A stretch of 64,000 nucleotides of DNA from Streptomyces sp. Y2F8-2 (GTDB lineage: Bacteria; Actinomycetota; Actinomycetes; Streptomycetales; Streptomycetaceae): contig NZ_BNGS01000001.1 in assembly GCF_014905555.1 (NCBI RefSeq), positions 1,168,492 to 1,232,491 on the forward strand, in the 5' to 3' direction. Below are positions 24,957-33,610 of the stretch, in pieces (position 1 is the stretch's first letter; the number at the start of each line of letters is the position of its first letter). The notes under the pieces were generated by a model. The model saw nothing but the letters and a program-made list of their open reading frames with translations. It did not search any database and had not been told where the DNA came from. Both the position numbers and the translations under genes were made by a program.

Positions 24957-25937
24957 ATGACCTGGCTGATCACCGGCGGTGCCGGTTACATCGGGGCGCA
25001 CGTAGTCCGGGCGATGACCGAGGCGGGCGAGCGCGCCGTGGTGTACGACGACCTGTCCACGGGCATAGCCGAGCGCGTGCCCGCGGAGGTGCCGCTGGTG
25101 GAGGGCTCCACCCTGGACGGCGACCTGCTGCGCCGCACGCTGGCGGAGCACTCGGTGACGGGGGTCGTGCACCTGGCGGCGAAGAAGCAGGTGGGCGAGT
25201 CGGTGGAGCTGCCGCTGCACTACTACCGGGAGAACGTGGAGGGGCTGCGCGTCCTGCTGGAGGCAGTGACGGAGTCGCAGGTTCCGTCCTTCGTCTTCTC
25301 CTCGTCCGCCGCCGTGTACGGCATGCCGGACGTGGACCTGGTCACGGAGGAGACTCCGTGCGTCCCGATGTCGCCGTACGGCGAGACCAAGCTGGCCGGC
25401 GAGTGGCTGGTCCGGGCGACGGGAAGGGCGACCGGCCTGTCCACGGCGTCCCTGCGCTACTTCAACGTGGCGGGCGCGGCGAGCCCCGAGCTGGCGGACG
25501 TCGGCGTCTTCAACCTGATCCCGATGGTGTTCGAGAAGCTGACCGAGAACGCGGCACCGCGCATCTTCGGCGACGACTACGCCACACCCGACGGCACCTG
25601 CATCCGCGACTACATCCATGTGGCCGACCTGGCGGAGGCGCACGTCGCGGCCGCCCGCGCGCTCCAGGCCTCCCCCGGCACGGACCTCACCCTCAACATC
25701 GGCCGCGGGGAGGGCGTGTCGGTCCGCGAGATGATCGACCGCATCAACGCGATCACCGGCTACGACATCCCGCCGACGGTCACCCCGCGCCGCCCCGGCG
25801 ACCCGGCCCGCGTCGTCGCCTCGGCCGACCGTATCGCCCGGGAACTGGGCTGGACGGCGAAGCGCGACGTTGAGGACATGATCACCTCGGCGTGGGAGGG
25901 CTGGGTGCGCAGGCATCCGGAGGCGGCGCGGCGGTAG
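24957..25937 (+). CDS. galE: UDP-glucose 4-epimerase
   Basis: 326-residue extended short-chain dehydrogenase that interconverts UDP-glucose and UDP-galactose. The NAD-binding motif GGAGYIG is at 7-13, and the catalytic pair SPYGETK has Y141 and K145, with SSSAAVYG upstream. NIGRGEGVSVREMI and RRPGDPARVVAS are standard GalE segments. ATG 24957 is supported by AAGGAGA 8-9 nt upstream. It lies 82 bp after the GT2 gene, in a gap with a small GCAGGTG/CACCTGC inverted repeat. Confidence 0.95.
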   Translation: MTWLITGGAGYIGAHVVRAMTEAGERAVVYDDLSTGIAERVPAEVPLVEGSTLDGDLLRRTLAEHSVTGVVHLAAKKQVGESVELPLHYYRENVEGLRVLLEAVTESQVPSFVFSSSAAVYGMPDVDLVTEETPCVPMSPYGETKLAGEWLVRATGRATGLSTASLRYFNVAGAASPELADVGVFNLIPMVFEKLTENAAPRIFGDDYATPDGTCIRDYIHVADLAEAHVAAARALQASPGTDLTLNIGRGEGVSVREMIDRINAITGYDIPPTVTPRRPGDPARVVASADRIARELGWTAKRDVEDMITSAWEGWVRRHPEAARR

Positions 25938-26001
25938 AACGCTCGGTCCCGGGCCTCGCGAGGCGGCGCGGCGGCAGGACGCTCAGGTCCCCGGGGCCCG
26001 C
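25920..26001. repeat. 40-bp tandem duplication joining the galE and SDR gene ends
   Basis: GAGGCGGCGCGGCGG starts at 25920 and again at 25960, and the following ~25 bases are similar. Copy 1 contains the galE stop; copy 2 contains the stop of the convergent oxidoreductase. A local duplication at the junction is the simplest reading. Confidence 0.75.
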
Positions 26002-26915
26002 GAGAGCTCGGGGAGCTGCGGAAAGGCGACGCCGGTCAGCTCCTCCGAGACCGTCCACAGACGGCGGGCCGCCTCCGGGTCGCTGGCCGCTCGGGAGCGG
26101 CCCACCAGGGTCGGCGCGCCGCGCATCTCGCTCAGGCCGTCGGGGCCGACGTAGCTCGCGCCGGGCAGGTCCTGGGTGGCGGCGTACAGGGTGGGCAGCG
26201 CGCCCGCCCTGTCGTCCTGGGCGAACAGGCGGTTGCCGACCCGCATCGCGATCCGGCGCAGGGTGCTGGCGTCGTGGCCCTGGAGGTTGGTCGCGGCCCA
26301 GCCCGGGTGTGCGGCCAGAGCCCGCACCCGTGAACCCGCCTCGGTCAGGCGGCGCTGCAACTCCAGGGTGAACAGCAGGTTGGCGAGCTTGGACTGGGCG
26401 TACGCCGCCATCGGGGAGTACTCGCCGGTCAGGTTCAGGTTCTCGAAGTGGATACGCGCACCCGGGTACCGGTGCATGCCCGAGGACACGGTGACCACGC
26501 GATCCCTGACCCGCGGCAGCAGCAGGCCGGTCAGCGCGAAGTGCCCCAGGTGGTTGGTGCCGAACTGGGTCTCGAAGCCGTCCTTGGTGGTTCCCTCGGG
26601 GACGTTCATGACCCCGGCGTTGTTGACGAGCACGTCGATGTCGCCCTGCCGGCCGCGGGCGAACTCCCGTACGGACTCCAGGTCGGCCAGGTCGAGTCGG
26701 TGCACCTCGAGGCGGCCCTTCGCGCCGCGCAGGGCTGCGGCCGCCGCCTCGCCGCGCCGGGGATCGCGCACGGCGAGCACCACATGGGCGCCGGCCCGGG
26801 CGAAGGCGTCGGCGGTGGCGAGGCCGAGGCCGCTGTTGGCGCCGGTGATGACGACGGTGCGGCCGGTCTGGCCGGTTATGTCGCCGGCATTCCACTTGTG
26901 CTGTGTCTTGGGCAT
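25983..26915 (-). CDS. Short-chain dehydrogenase/reductase
   Basis: 310-residue classical SDR related to retinol dehydrogenase/WW-domain oxidoreductase-like enzymes. The cofactor motif is TGANSGLG (24-31), with NNAG in DVLVNNAGVMN. The active site includes VSSGMHR and YAQSKLANLLF (YxxxK). The substrate is unknown. A promoter with TTGACA, 17 bp and TACTTT lies directly upstream, so ATG 26915 is probably a leaderless start. It is divergent from a TetR regulator that likely controls it. Confidence 0.88.
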   Translation of the reverse strand: MPKTQHKWNAGDITGQTGRTVVITGANSGLGLATADAFARAGAHVVLAVRDPRRGEAAAAALRGAKGRLEVHRLDLADLESVREFARGRQGDIDVLVNNAGVMNVPEGTTKDGFETQFGTNHLGHFALTGLLLPRVRDRVVTVSSGMHRYPGARIHFENLNLTGEYSPMAAYAQSKLANLLFTLELQRRLTEAGSRVRALAAHPGWAATNLQGHDASTLRRIAMRVGNRLFAQDDRAGALPTLYAATQDLPGASYVGPDGLSEMRGAPTLVGRSRAASDPEAARRLWTVSEELTGVAFPQLPELSRAPGT

Positions 26916-26922
26916 GCCCTTC

Positions 26923-26990
26923 AAAGTAGGCGCCGACAACAATGCTGTCAATGACAACAATGTAGGCGCCGACCACTTGGCCGATACACT
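26923..26990. promoter_or_regulatory. Divergent SDR/TetR promoters with nested repeats
   Basis: On the minus strand, TTGACA (26951-26946), 17 bp and TACTTT (26928-26923) form a near-consensus promoter 7 nt before the SDR ATG. On the plus strand, TACACT (26985-26990) lies 7 nt before the TetR ATG. Between them, GTAGGCGCCGAC and GACAACAATG each occur twice, and TGTCAATGACA is an inverted repeat overlapping the -35. These repeats are the likely TetR operator. Confidence 0.65.
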
Positions 26991-26997
26991 GACCGGT

Positions 26998-27594
26998 ATG
27001 CACACTCGCCGTCGCTACCACCACGGAGACCTGCGCGCCGCGCTGCTCACCCGGGCGGAGGAGACCCTCCGGGAGAAGGGGCCGGCCGCGCTGTCCCTCC
27101 GCGAACTCGCGCGCGACCTGGGCGTGAGCCACGCCGCACCGAGCCGCCACTTCAAGGACAAGCAGGCGCTGCTGGACGCCCTGGCGCTGACCGGTTTCCA
27201 CCGGCTCGCGCAGACGATGACGGCGGCCCTGGAGGGGACGGGCGAGTCGTTCGCCGAACGGCTGCGGGCCGGGGCCCACGCCTACGTGGAATTCGCCACC
27301 GCCAACGCCGAGTTGCTGGACCTGATGTACGCCATCAAGCACACCCCCGAAGCCTCCGAGGAGCTCGGCGCCGCGTCCCAGCGGTGGATCGCACAGATGG
27401 AGAACCTGATCGGCGAGGCCCAGCGCCGCGGCGAGGTGCGCGACGGCCCCCTGGAGAGCGTGGGCATCGGGGTCTTCTCCAGCCTGCACGGCTACGCCTC
27501 ACTCGCGGCGGGCGACCACCTGCCGCCGGAGGTGCGCGCCCAGGGCCTGGACGACCTGGTCGCGTACATCCTGCGGGGCTGCGCCCCGGAGTAG
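26998..27594 (+). CDS. TetR/AcrR-family regulator
   Basis: 198 residues. The helix-turn-helix region is YHHGDLRAALLTRAEETLRE followed by LRELARDLGVSHAAPSRHFKDKQALL. The C-terminal part fits the TetR subgroup with a WHG-type ligand domain (FSSLHGYASLA). It probably represses the divergent SDR gene and itself; the ligand is unknown. The ATG at 26998 directly follows a TACACT -10 element, suggesting a leaderless transcript. An inverted repeat follows the stop. Confidence 0.9.
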   Translation: MHTRRRYHHGDLRAALLTRAEETLREKGPAALSLRELARDLGVSHAAPSRHFKDKQALLDALALTGFHRLAQTMTAALEGTGESFAERLRAGAHAYVEFATANAELLDLMYAIKHTPEASEELGAASQRWIAQMENLIGEAQRRGEVRDGPLESVGIGVFSSLHGYASLAAGDHLPPEVRAQGLDDLVAYILRGCAPE

Positions 27595-27660
27595 CGGATA
27601 CGCCCCAGGTAGCGGTCACAGCCCCGGGCCCTGCGCGCCGGGGCAGGTCGGGCACACACG

Positions 27661-27713
27661 GCCGACCCCCGTCCGCCCCGGCGGCGTACCGCGCGGTTCG
27701 AACGGGGGTCGGC
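27661..27713. terminator. Inverted repeat between convergent TetR and amidase genes
   Basis: GCCGACCCCCGT (27661-27672) and ACGGGGGTCGGC (27702-27713) form a perfect 12-bp stem around a 29-base loop. It sits in the gap between convergent stop codons, consistent with bidirectional termination. Confidence 0.6.
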
Positions 27714-27731
27714 AGGCCGGCTGCGAACCGG

Positions 27732-30575
27732 TCAGATGATGGTGTCGTAGATGTCCCACCCCGTGGCGATGCTGCTCCGCGAGCCGTACGGCGACGTCGG
27801 GCTGCCGGTGCCCGGGTAGAGGTACACGTTCCCGGAGGAGTCCCGGGCGACGAGGTCCGGCTTGCCGTCACCGGACACGTCACCGGGGCCGACCATGGTG
27901 TAGCCGCCCCAGCCCCAGCCGGCCTTGATGCGCGGACCGAAGGGCGACGTCGTGCTGCCCGTGCCGGGGTAGACGAACAGGTTCCCGGAGGAGTCCCGGG
28001 CGAGCAGGTCCGCCTTCCCGTCACCCGTGAGGTCGCCGCCGTTGACCATGGTGTAGCCGCCCCAGCCCCAGCCCGCCTTGATGCGCGGACCGAAGGGCGA
28101 GGTCGTGCTGCCCGTGCCGGGGTAGACGAACAGGTTCCCGGAGGAGTCCCGGGCGAGCAGGTCCGCCTTCCCGTCACCGGTCAGGTCCCCCATGCCGAGC
28201 ATGGTGTAGCCGCCCCATCCGAAGCCGGCCTTCACACGCGCCTTGAAGGGTGCCGACGGGTTCCCGCTGGCCTGGTAGTACCAGAGGTTGCCGGAGCCGT
28301 CGCGAGCGACCAGGTCACCCGTGCCGTCGGCATGGAAGACCGACATCGGCGTCATGGCGTTGTAGCCGCCCCAGCCATAGCCGATCTTGTACCGCGACAG
28401 GAACGGCGACGACGCCACCCCCGTGCCCTGGTACTGCCACAGGTTGCCCGACGAGTCGCGGGCGATGAGGTTCTGCCGTGTCGAGGCGGCCGGCCCGGGC
28501 ACCGCGGAGACCACCTTCACGTCCGCCGAACTCACGTACGCCAGACGGTGGTTGTAACGGATCGGGTAGTAGGTGGTGGTGCCGCTGATCACCGTTCGGT
28601 CGTACTGGGCACTGCCGTCGAACGTCGTCGAGCGGTAGTAGCCCGACGTCTCCTTGGCGTTGGCGACGTACGACTGCCCGGACGGGATGGAGTACTTGGT
28701 GAGCGGCGTCACCGGCTGCGGGGTGAGGCCGCTCGGGTACGCGCTCGCCTCCGGGTAGGCGCGGCCGTAGACCGGGATCGAGCCGACCCCGTCACGGGCT
28801 GTGACCAGCGTGACCGCCGAGGTGTCGGAGACCGGAACGGTGTACGCGCCGTGCGGGTTGTAGAACCACGCCTTGGCGCCGCCGTACCAGATCGCCGTCC
28901 AGTCGTCCTGCTGGTCGGCCACCACGAAGTCCTGACCGGCGACCGCCTTGTCGCTCCAGTCGGATGCGGCGGTCGTCCCGGAGGAGAAGTACGGATTCGT
29001 GATCAGCGACGCGCTGTTCGACGGCGAGGTGCGCAGGTACACGAAGTCGGCGGGCTGCGCCGACTGACCGCTGACGGGCGGTTCGTACGACGAGTCGAAC
29101 GGCGGCGCGATGCGCACCACTTCGCCGGCGACGAGCGGCGAGCCGGCCGGGTTGCTGTTCGGCACGCCGAGCAGGGACATGTAGTGGTTCCAGTCCCAGT
29201 ACGTGCCCGGGTCCCAGTGCATGCCGGAAACGTACGCGTCCAGCGGGCCCGTGATGTCGTCGTGGCCGATGATGTGTTCGCGGTCGAGCGGGATGTTGTA
29301 GTGGCCCGCGAGGTACTTCACCAGCGCGGCGGACGACTCGTACTCCGACTCGGTGTACCAGCTCCCGCCCTGGAGCGCGAAGCCCTCGTGCTCGATGCCG
29401 ATGGCGTGCTGGTTCATGTACCAGTTGCCCGCGTGCCAGGCGACGTCCTTGTTGGCCACCATCTGCGTGACCAGCCCGTCCGAGGAGCGGATCAGGTAGT
29501 GGGCGCTGGCGCCGGCGGTCGGGTCCTGGAACTGGCTGAGCGCCGAGGAGTACTGGCCCTCGGTGTCGTGGATGACGATGTAGTTGATCGCGTCGCCGTC
29601 CGCGGGCCGGTTGGCGATGTCGTAGTTCCCGTACTGCGTCTTGTCGGTGGAACTGGTCTGCTGGTACGCGGCGGGTGCATAGTTGCACGTCAGGCCGGTC
29701 GGGCACTCCGGGGCCGGGGTGGTGGTCGCCGTGGCCGCCGTCGTGGTGGTGTAGCTCGCGTTTGTCGCGGTGGCGTAGCCGGTGTGCGTGCTGCCGGTGG
29801 TCGAGTAGGCGGCCGTGCTCGCCCGCGGCTTCAGCCCGGGCTGCGCCTCGAGCGTCACCCGCTGGCCGTCGGCGGTCACCCGGCTGATCCCCGAACGCAT
29901 GTGGGCGTAGACGCGCTGCGCGAACTGGGCCGCGCCCCGGCTGTCCGGCGACTGGCTGTAACGTTCCACCGCCGCGTACCACTGCTCCGGGTCGGCCGGC
30001 AGCCCGCCGGCCGCCGCGCGCTCGTACTCGGCCAGCAGCGCCGCACCTCCGCGCACGCTCTGTCTCATGTCCGTGCGCAGTGACGTCGTCGACGTACCGA
30101 TGAGCTTGGCCGCCCGGTCCAGCGTGTGCAGTGCGGGCGCGTCGGTCTGTACGGCGCCCACGTCGGCCAGCACCTGCTTCGACGGGTGGAAGGGCCGCCG
30201 GCCGTCCTCACCGCGCAGGTTCAACTCCCGCATGCGGTCGCTGACCGACGGCTTGGGCACGTCCGTCGAGGCCACCTGCGTGAGGCCCATCACGTTGTAA
30301 TTGCCGGTCATGCTCGGCCGACCCGCGTGGGTGTCCCAGCGGCTCTGCTGGTACGCCACCGCCATCAGCACGCTCTGCGGCACGTGGAACTCCCGTGCTG
30401 CAGAAGCGAACTCATCCTGCAGGGCGGTGGGAGCGAGCGCCGTCGACGGCGGGCCACCCGGCTGGCTGGCCTGTGCCACGGCCGCGATTCCCGCCGCGAC
30501 CAAGGCGAGTACGCCCCCGGCAGCCATCCCGACGCGGATCCTCGACCGGCGGTGTCTTCGCTGCTTGCGATTCAA
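27732..30575 (-). CDS. Secreted N-acetylmuramoyl-L-alanine amidase with FG-GAP repeats
   Basis: 947 residues. The signal region has basic residues (NRKQRRHRRSRIR) and a hydrophobic core ending near VAQA. An N-terminal ~200-residue lytic-enzyme-like helical domain includes VLMAVAYQQSRWD. A Thr/Ala linker leads to an amidase-2 domain (~330-480) with zinc-ligand motifs YIVIHDTEG and IIGHDDITG plus AIGIEHEGF. A middle region follows, then about five C-terminal repeats of ~51 residues with calcium-binding-like GDLTGDGKADLL, as in FG-GAP/VCBS propellers. It would cut the stem-peptide bond of peptidoglycan outside the cell. The start codon is TTG at 30575 with an AGGA some 13 nt upstream. Confidence 0.88.
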   Translation of the reverse strand: MNRKQRRHRRSRIRVGMAAGGVLALVAAGIAAVAQASQPGGPPSTALAPTALQDEFASAAREFHVPQSVLMAVAYQQSRWDTHAGRPSMTGNYNVMGLTQVASTDVPKPSVSDRMRELNLRGEDGRRPFHPSKQVLADVGAVQTDAPALHTLDRAAKLIGTSTTSLRTDMRQSVRGGAALLAEYERAAAGGLPADPEQWYAAVERYSQSPDSRGAAQFAQRVYAHMRSGISRVTADGQRVTLEAQPGLKPRASTAAYSTTGSTHTGYATATNASYTTTTAATATTTPAPECPTGLTCNYAPAAYQQTSSTDKTQYGNYDIANRPADGDAINYIVIHDTEGQYSSALSQFQDPTAGASAHYLIRSSDGLVTQMVANKDVAWHAGNWYMNQHAIGIEHEGFALQGGSWYTESEYESSAALVKYLAGHYNIPLDREHIIGHDDITGPLDAYVSGMHWDPGTYWDWNHYMSLLGVPNSNPAGSPLVAGEVVRIAPPFDSSYEPPVSGQSAQPADFVYLRTSPSNSASLITNPYFSSGTTAASDWSDKAVAGQDFVVADQQDDWTAIWYGGAKAWFYNPHGAYTVPVSDTSAVTLVTARDGVGSIPVYGRAYPEASAYPSGLTPQPVTPLTKYSIPSGQSYVANAKETSGYYRSTTFDGSAQYDRTVISGTTTYYPIRYNHRLAYVSSADVKVVSAVPGPAASTRQNLIARDSSGNLWQYQGTGVASSPFLSRYKIGYGWGGYNAMTPMSVFHADGTGDLVARDGSGNLWYYQASGNPSAPFKARVKAGFGWGGYTMLGMGDLTGDGKADLLARDSSGNLFVYPGTGSTTSPFGPRIKAGWGWGGYTMVNGGDLTGDGKADLLARDSSGNLFVYPGTGSTTSPFGPRIKAGWGWGGYTMVGPGDVSGDGKPDLVARDSSGNVYLYPGTGSPTSPYGSRSSIATGWDIYDTII
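27891..28196 (-). repeat. Two near-identical 153-bp coding repeats
   Basis: Units at 27891-28043 and 28044-28196 encode 51-residue FG-GAP repeats and are almost identical in DNA, including synonymous positions. This points to recent duplication or gene conversion. The neighbouring repeats of the same array are clearly more diverged. Confidence 0.85.
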
Positions 30576-30810
30576 AAGACCGTCACATCCTGTTCTGGCA
30601 TGCCTAGGCCAACCGTGGGGGGCGGCACCCGGACGTTAGCAGGGGCGACGACCGTGCACACACTTGGTATGCCGGACAGAGGTCATGTGACGGTCCGGCC
30701 CCCGTCCGCTCGTCCTCTTCGCCGCCTTCTGGGCCGCGTTCGCCGAGCGACTGGAGGACTGATGGGCGGACGACCGCTGTCCGCGCGGGACCCGACAGAC
30801 ACAGCCGGGC

Positions 30811-31437
30811 TCACAAGGCCCTGAGCGCCCCCGCCGTGGCCCGGGCCAACCCCGCCAGATACCCCTTCGGCAGCTTCGGTCCCCGGACCACCACCGCGCG
30901 CCAGTACAGCGGGCCCGAGATCAGGTCCAGGGCCAGGTCCATGTCGATCGCTGCGCCGATCTCACCACGGGCGACCGCCGCCGAGACGATGCCGCTCGCC
31001 ACGCTGTCCTGGCCCTCGCGCAGCGCCTTCTGCACGGCCTCGGCGATGTCGGGGTTACGGGCCGCCTCCGCCTGGAGATCGGGGATGATCTGGCCGGCCA
31101 CCGGGTGCCGCAGGGCTCGGGACGTGACCTCGTACAGGAGGCGCAGATCACCCTCCAGTGAACCGGTGTCGGGCGCCGGCAGGCCCTGGACCGCGATCGC
31201 CGACACCAGATCCAGGACCAGGTGCAGTTTCGAGCGCCACCGGCGGTACACGGCCGTCTTGCCGACACCGGCCCGGCGCGCGATGCCCTCGATGGACATC
31301 CGGGCGTAGCCGACGGCCGCCAGCTCCTCGAAGACCGCCGCGCGAATGGCTTCCGTCACGTCCTCGCGGAGGACGGCCGCACCCGCGGGCGCCCTGCGCC
31401 CCCGCTTCACCTGGGGAGCGTCGGCGTTCGTCGTCAT
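30811..31437 (-). CDS. TetR-family regulator divergent from TagGH exporter genes
   Basis: 208 residues. The helix-turn-helix segment is MSIEGIARRAGVGKTAVYRRWRSKLHLVLD. The C-terminal half fits the TetR_C_16-like group (LRHPVAGQIIPDLQAEAARNPD). Start ATG 31437 lies 7 nt after TATGCT (31450-31445), so the transcript is probably leaderless. The frame is open to 31719 but runs into the opposite promoter. Its location and repeated operator-like sequences suggest control of the divergent tagGH genes and itself. Confidence 0.87.
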   Translation of the reverse strand: MTTNADAPQVKRGRRAPAGAAVLREDVTEAIRAAVFEELAAVGYARMSIEGIARRAGVGKTAVYRRWRSKLHLVLDLVSAIAVQGLPAPDTGSLEGDLRLLYEVTSRALRHPVAGQIIPDLQAEAARNPDIAEAVQKALREGQDSVASGIVSAAVARGEIGAAIDMDLALDLISGPLYWRAVVVRGPKLPKGYLAGLARATAGALRAL

Positions 31438-31458
31438 GCGGACCAGCATAGGGCGTGA

Positions 31459-31531
31459 CGACGAAACGGTTGCGTTCCGACGTCGAATCGGCTTACTCTC
31501 GCGTTGCGACGATACGGTGCCGTTCCGACGT
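31459..31531. promoter_or_regulatory. Paired operator-like repeats between TetR and tagG
   Basis: Two 25-bp direct repeats (31459-31483 and 31507-31531) match at 22 positions and share the core CGTTCCGACGT. Each contains an inverted motif around ACGG..CGTT, such as ACGGTGCCGT. They lie next to the leaderless TetR promoter and upstream of tagG. Confidence 0.6.
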
Positions 31532-31658
31532 AAAGGACAGTAGTCCAAACTCCCAAGAGCAGTACAAGAGCCCTGGCGCCGAGCAAGGCCCCGGCAAGAA
31601 TCGTGAGAAACGCAGGGCAGAGGTACCCACGGGGACAACGCGGCGGAACACTCGGTAC

Positions 31659-31672
31659 CGGTTGCGCAACCG
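31659..31672. promoter_or_regulatory. 14-bp perfect palindrome in the tagG leader
   Basis: CGGTTGCGCAACCG reads the same on both strands. It lies 25 bp before the tagG start and resembles half of the upstream TetR-site candidates (ACGGTTGCG). It could be a further operator or a small hairpin near the start. Confidence 0.4.
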
Positions 31673-31697
31673 ACCCCCCCGAGCGAAAGCAGCGGAT

Positions 31698-32612
31698 GTG
31701 AGCCAGGTTCTCCACACACCGCCCCCCACGGCCACCGACGCGGCCGAGACGCCGGCGCAGCTCGCCGCCCGGTACGGCCTCGCGGTCAGCGGCGCCCGCC
31801 CCTCCCTGCCGGAGTACGTCCGCCAGCTGTGGGCGCGCCGGCACTTCATCACGGCCTTCGCCACCGCCAAGCTCACCGCGCAGTACAGCCAGGCGAAGCT
31901 CGGCCAGATCTGGCAGGTGATGACGCCCCTGCTGAACGCGGCGGTGTACTACTTCATCTTCGGCGTCCTGCTGGGCACCAGCCGCGGCGTGGCGGACTAC
32001 ATCCCGTTCCTGGTGACGGGTGTGTTCGTGTGGACGTTCACGCAGAGCTCGATCATGGCGGGCACCCGCGCGATCTCCGGCAATCTCGGCCTGGTCCGGG
32101 CCCTGCACTTCCCGCGGGCCGCGCTGCCGATCTCGTTCGCGCTCCAGCAGCTCCAGCAGCTGCTGTTCTCGATGGCCGCGCTCGCGATCATCCTGCTCTG
32201 CTTCGGCATCCCGGTGAGCGCCTCCTGGCTGCTGATCGTGCCTGTGCTGTTCCTGCAGTTCGTGTTCAACGCCGGCGTCTCGATGATCATGGCCCGGATG
32301 GGCGCCAAGACGCCGGACATCGCGCAGCTGATGCCGTTCGTCCTGCGCACCTGGATGTACGTCTCCGGCGTCATGTTCAGCATCGACAAGACGCTCAAGC
32401 ACACCGGCCTGCCCTACTTGGCGAAGGTGATACTGAAGTCGAACCCCGCGGCCGTCTACATCGACCTGATGCGCTACTCCCTGATCGACAGCTTCACGGC
32501 CCGTGAGCTCCCCCACCACGTGTGGGCGTACGCGGTCGGCTGGGCCCTGCTCGCGGGCGTCGGGGGCTTCATCTACTTCTGGAAGGCTGAGGAGAAGTAC
32601 GGCCGTGGCTGA
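31698..32612 (+). CDS. tagG: TagG-type ABC-2 permease for wall polymer export
   Basis: 304-residue ABC-2 membrane subunit with about six helices. An amphipathic N-terminal segment (LTAQYSQAKLGQIWQVMTPLLNAAVYYFIFG) is typical of TagG/Wzm polymer exporters. It forms the channel that flips a lipid-linked teichoic-acid-like chain. The GTG at 31698 begins MSQVLHTPP; the frame extends far upstream without similarity. It overlaps tagH by 8 nt. Confidence 0.87.
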   Translation: MSQVLHTPPPTATDAAETPAQLAARYGLAVSGARPSLPEYVRQLWARRHFITAFATAKLTAQYSQAKLGQIWQVMTPLLNAAVYYFIFGVLLGTSRGVADYIPFLVTGVFVWTFTQSSIMAGTRAISGNLGLVRALHFPRAALPISFALQQLQQLLFSMAALAIILLCFGIPVSASWLLIVPVLFLQFVFNAGVSMIMARMGAKTPDIAQLMPFVLRTWMYVSGVMFSIDKTLKHTGLPYLAKVILKSNPAAVYIDLMRYSLIDSFTARELPHHVWAYAVGWALLAGVGGFIYFWKAEEKYGRG

Positions 32613-33420
32613 ACCTGTGACCGACGAACACATCCCGACCGTCATCTGCGACGGCGTCGACATCGTCTACCGCGTCCACGGCACGGGGGCCGGCCGTGGC
32701 TCCGCGACCGCCGCGCTCAACCGCATCCTGCACCGAAAGCAGGCGGAGAAGGCGGCGGGCGTCCGCCGGGTGCACGCCGTGAAGAACGTGTCGTTCACCG
32801 CGTACAAGGGCGAGGCCATCGGCCTGATCGGGACCAACGGTTCCGGGAAGTCCACGCTGCTCAAGGCCATCGCCGGCCTGCTCCCGGTGGAGAACGGCAA
32901 GATCTACACCAATGGCCAGCCGTCCCTCCTCGGGGTCAACGCGGCCCTGATGAACGACCTGACGGGCGAGCGCAACGTCTACCTCGGCGCTCTCGCCATG
33001 GGCATGTCCCGTGAGCAGATCAGGGAGCGCTACCAGGACATCGTCGACTTCTCCGGCATCAACGAGAAGGGCGACTTCATCACGCTGCCCATGCGGACGT
33101 ACTCGTCGGGTATGGCCGCCCGTCTGCGCTTCTCGATCGCCGCCGCCAAGGACCACGACGTGCTGCTGATCGACGAGGCCCTCGCCACCGGCGACCGCGC
33201 CTTCCAGCGGCGGTCCGAGGAACGCATCCGGGAACTGCGCGAGCACGCCGGCACCGTCTTCCTGGTGAGCCACAACAACAAGTCGATCCGCGACACCTGC
33301 GAGCGGGTGCTGTGGCTGGAGCGCGGTGTGCTGCGCATGGACGGTCCGACCGAGGAGGTCCTCGCGGAGTACGAGGCGTTCACCGGCGGGGCCGACAAGG
33401 CCAAGGCGGGGGCCAAGTAA
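32605..33420 (+). CDS. tagH: TagH-type ABC ATPase for wall polymer export
   Basis: 271-residue ATPase of the TagH/Wzt group. Walker A is GTNGSGKST, the signature is YSSGMAAR and Walker B is VLLIDEAL; ALATGDRAFQ and VSHNNKSIRDTC follow. It lacks the long C-terminal carbohydrate-binding part of Wzt and of B. subtilis TagH, so it matches the short TarH form. The GTG at 32605 overlaps the tagG stop and has AGGAG upstream. A Lys/Ala-rich C-terminus ends at a strong hairpin. Confidence 0.9.
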   Translation: MAEPVTDEHIPTVICDGVDIVYRVHGTGAGRGSATAALNRILHRKQAEKAAGVRRVHAVKNVSFTAYKGEAIGLIGTNGSGKSTLLKAIAGLLPVENGKIYTNGQPSLLGVNAALMNDLTGERNVYLGALAMGMSREQIRERYQDIVDFSGINEKGDFITLPMRTYSSGMAARLRFSIAAAKDHDVLLIDEALATGDRAFQRRSEERIRELREHAGTVFLVSHNNKSIRDTCERVLWLERGVLRMDGPTEEVLAEYEAFTGGADKAKAGAK

Positions 33421-33435
33421 CCCGTACTGCGAGAG

Positions 33436-33487
33436 GACCGAGGCGGGGGGTCCGAGGGCTGCGGCCCTCGGACCCCCCGCCTCGGTC
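33436..33487 (+). terminator. Perfect 24-bp stem hairpin after tagGH
   Basis: A 24-base arm starting GACCGAGGCGGGGGGTCC pairs without mismatch with its complement ending GCCTCGGTC around a TGCG tetraloop. It begins 15 bp after the tagH stop. This is a very strong terminator, or a mobile palindrome that has become one. Confidence 0.85.
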
Positions 33488-33610
33488 TGAACGGGTCTCG
33501 TCCTCGATCGCCCCACGCTCTTCGAGAAGGAGACCCTCAGACGGGCTGATCGATGCCATGCCGCCCGGGCTGGAAAACCAGCCCGCCTCCGGCGTGTGAG
33601 GAGCGGGGTT

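Noticed and set aside
30762..30824. Small open frame MGGRPLSARD with a GGAGG upstream
   Set aside because: Only 20 codons, overlapping the end of the TetR gene on the other strand, with no sign of conservation.
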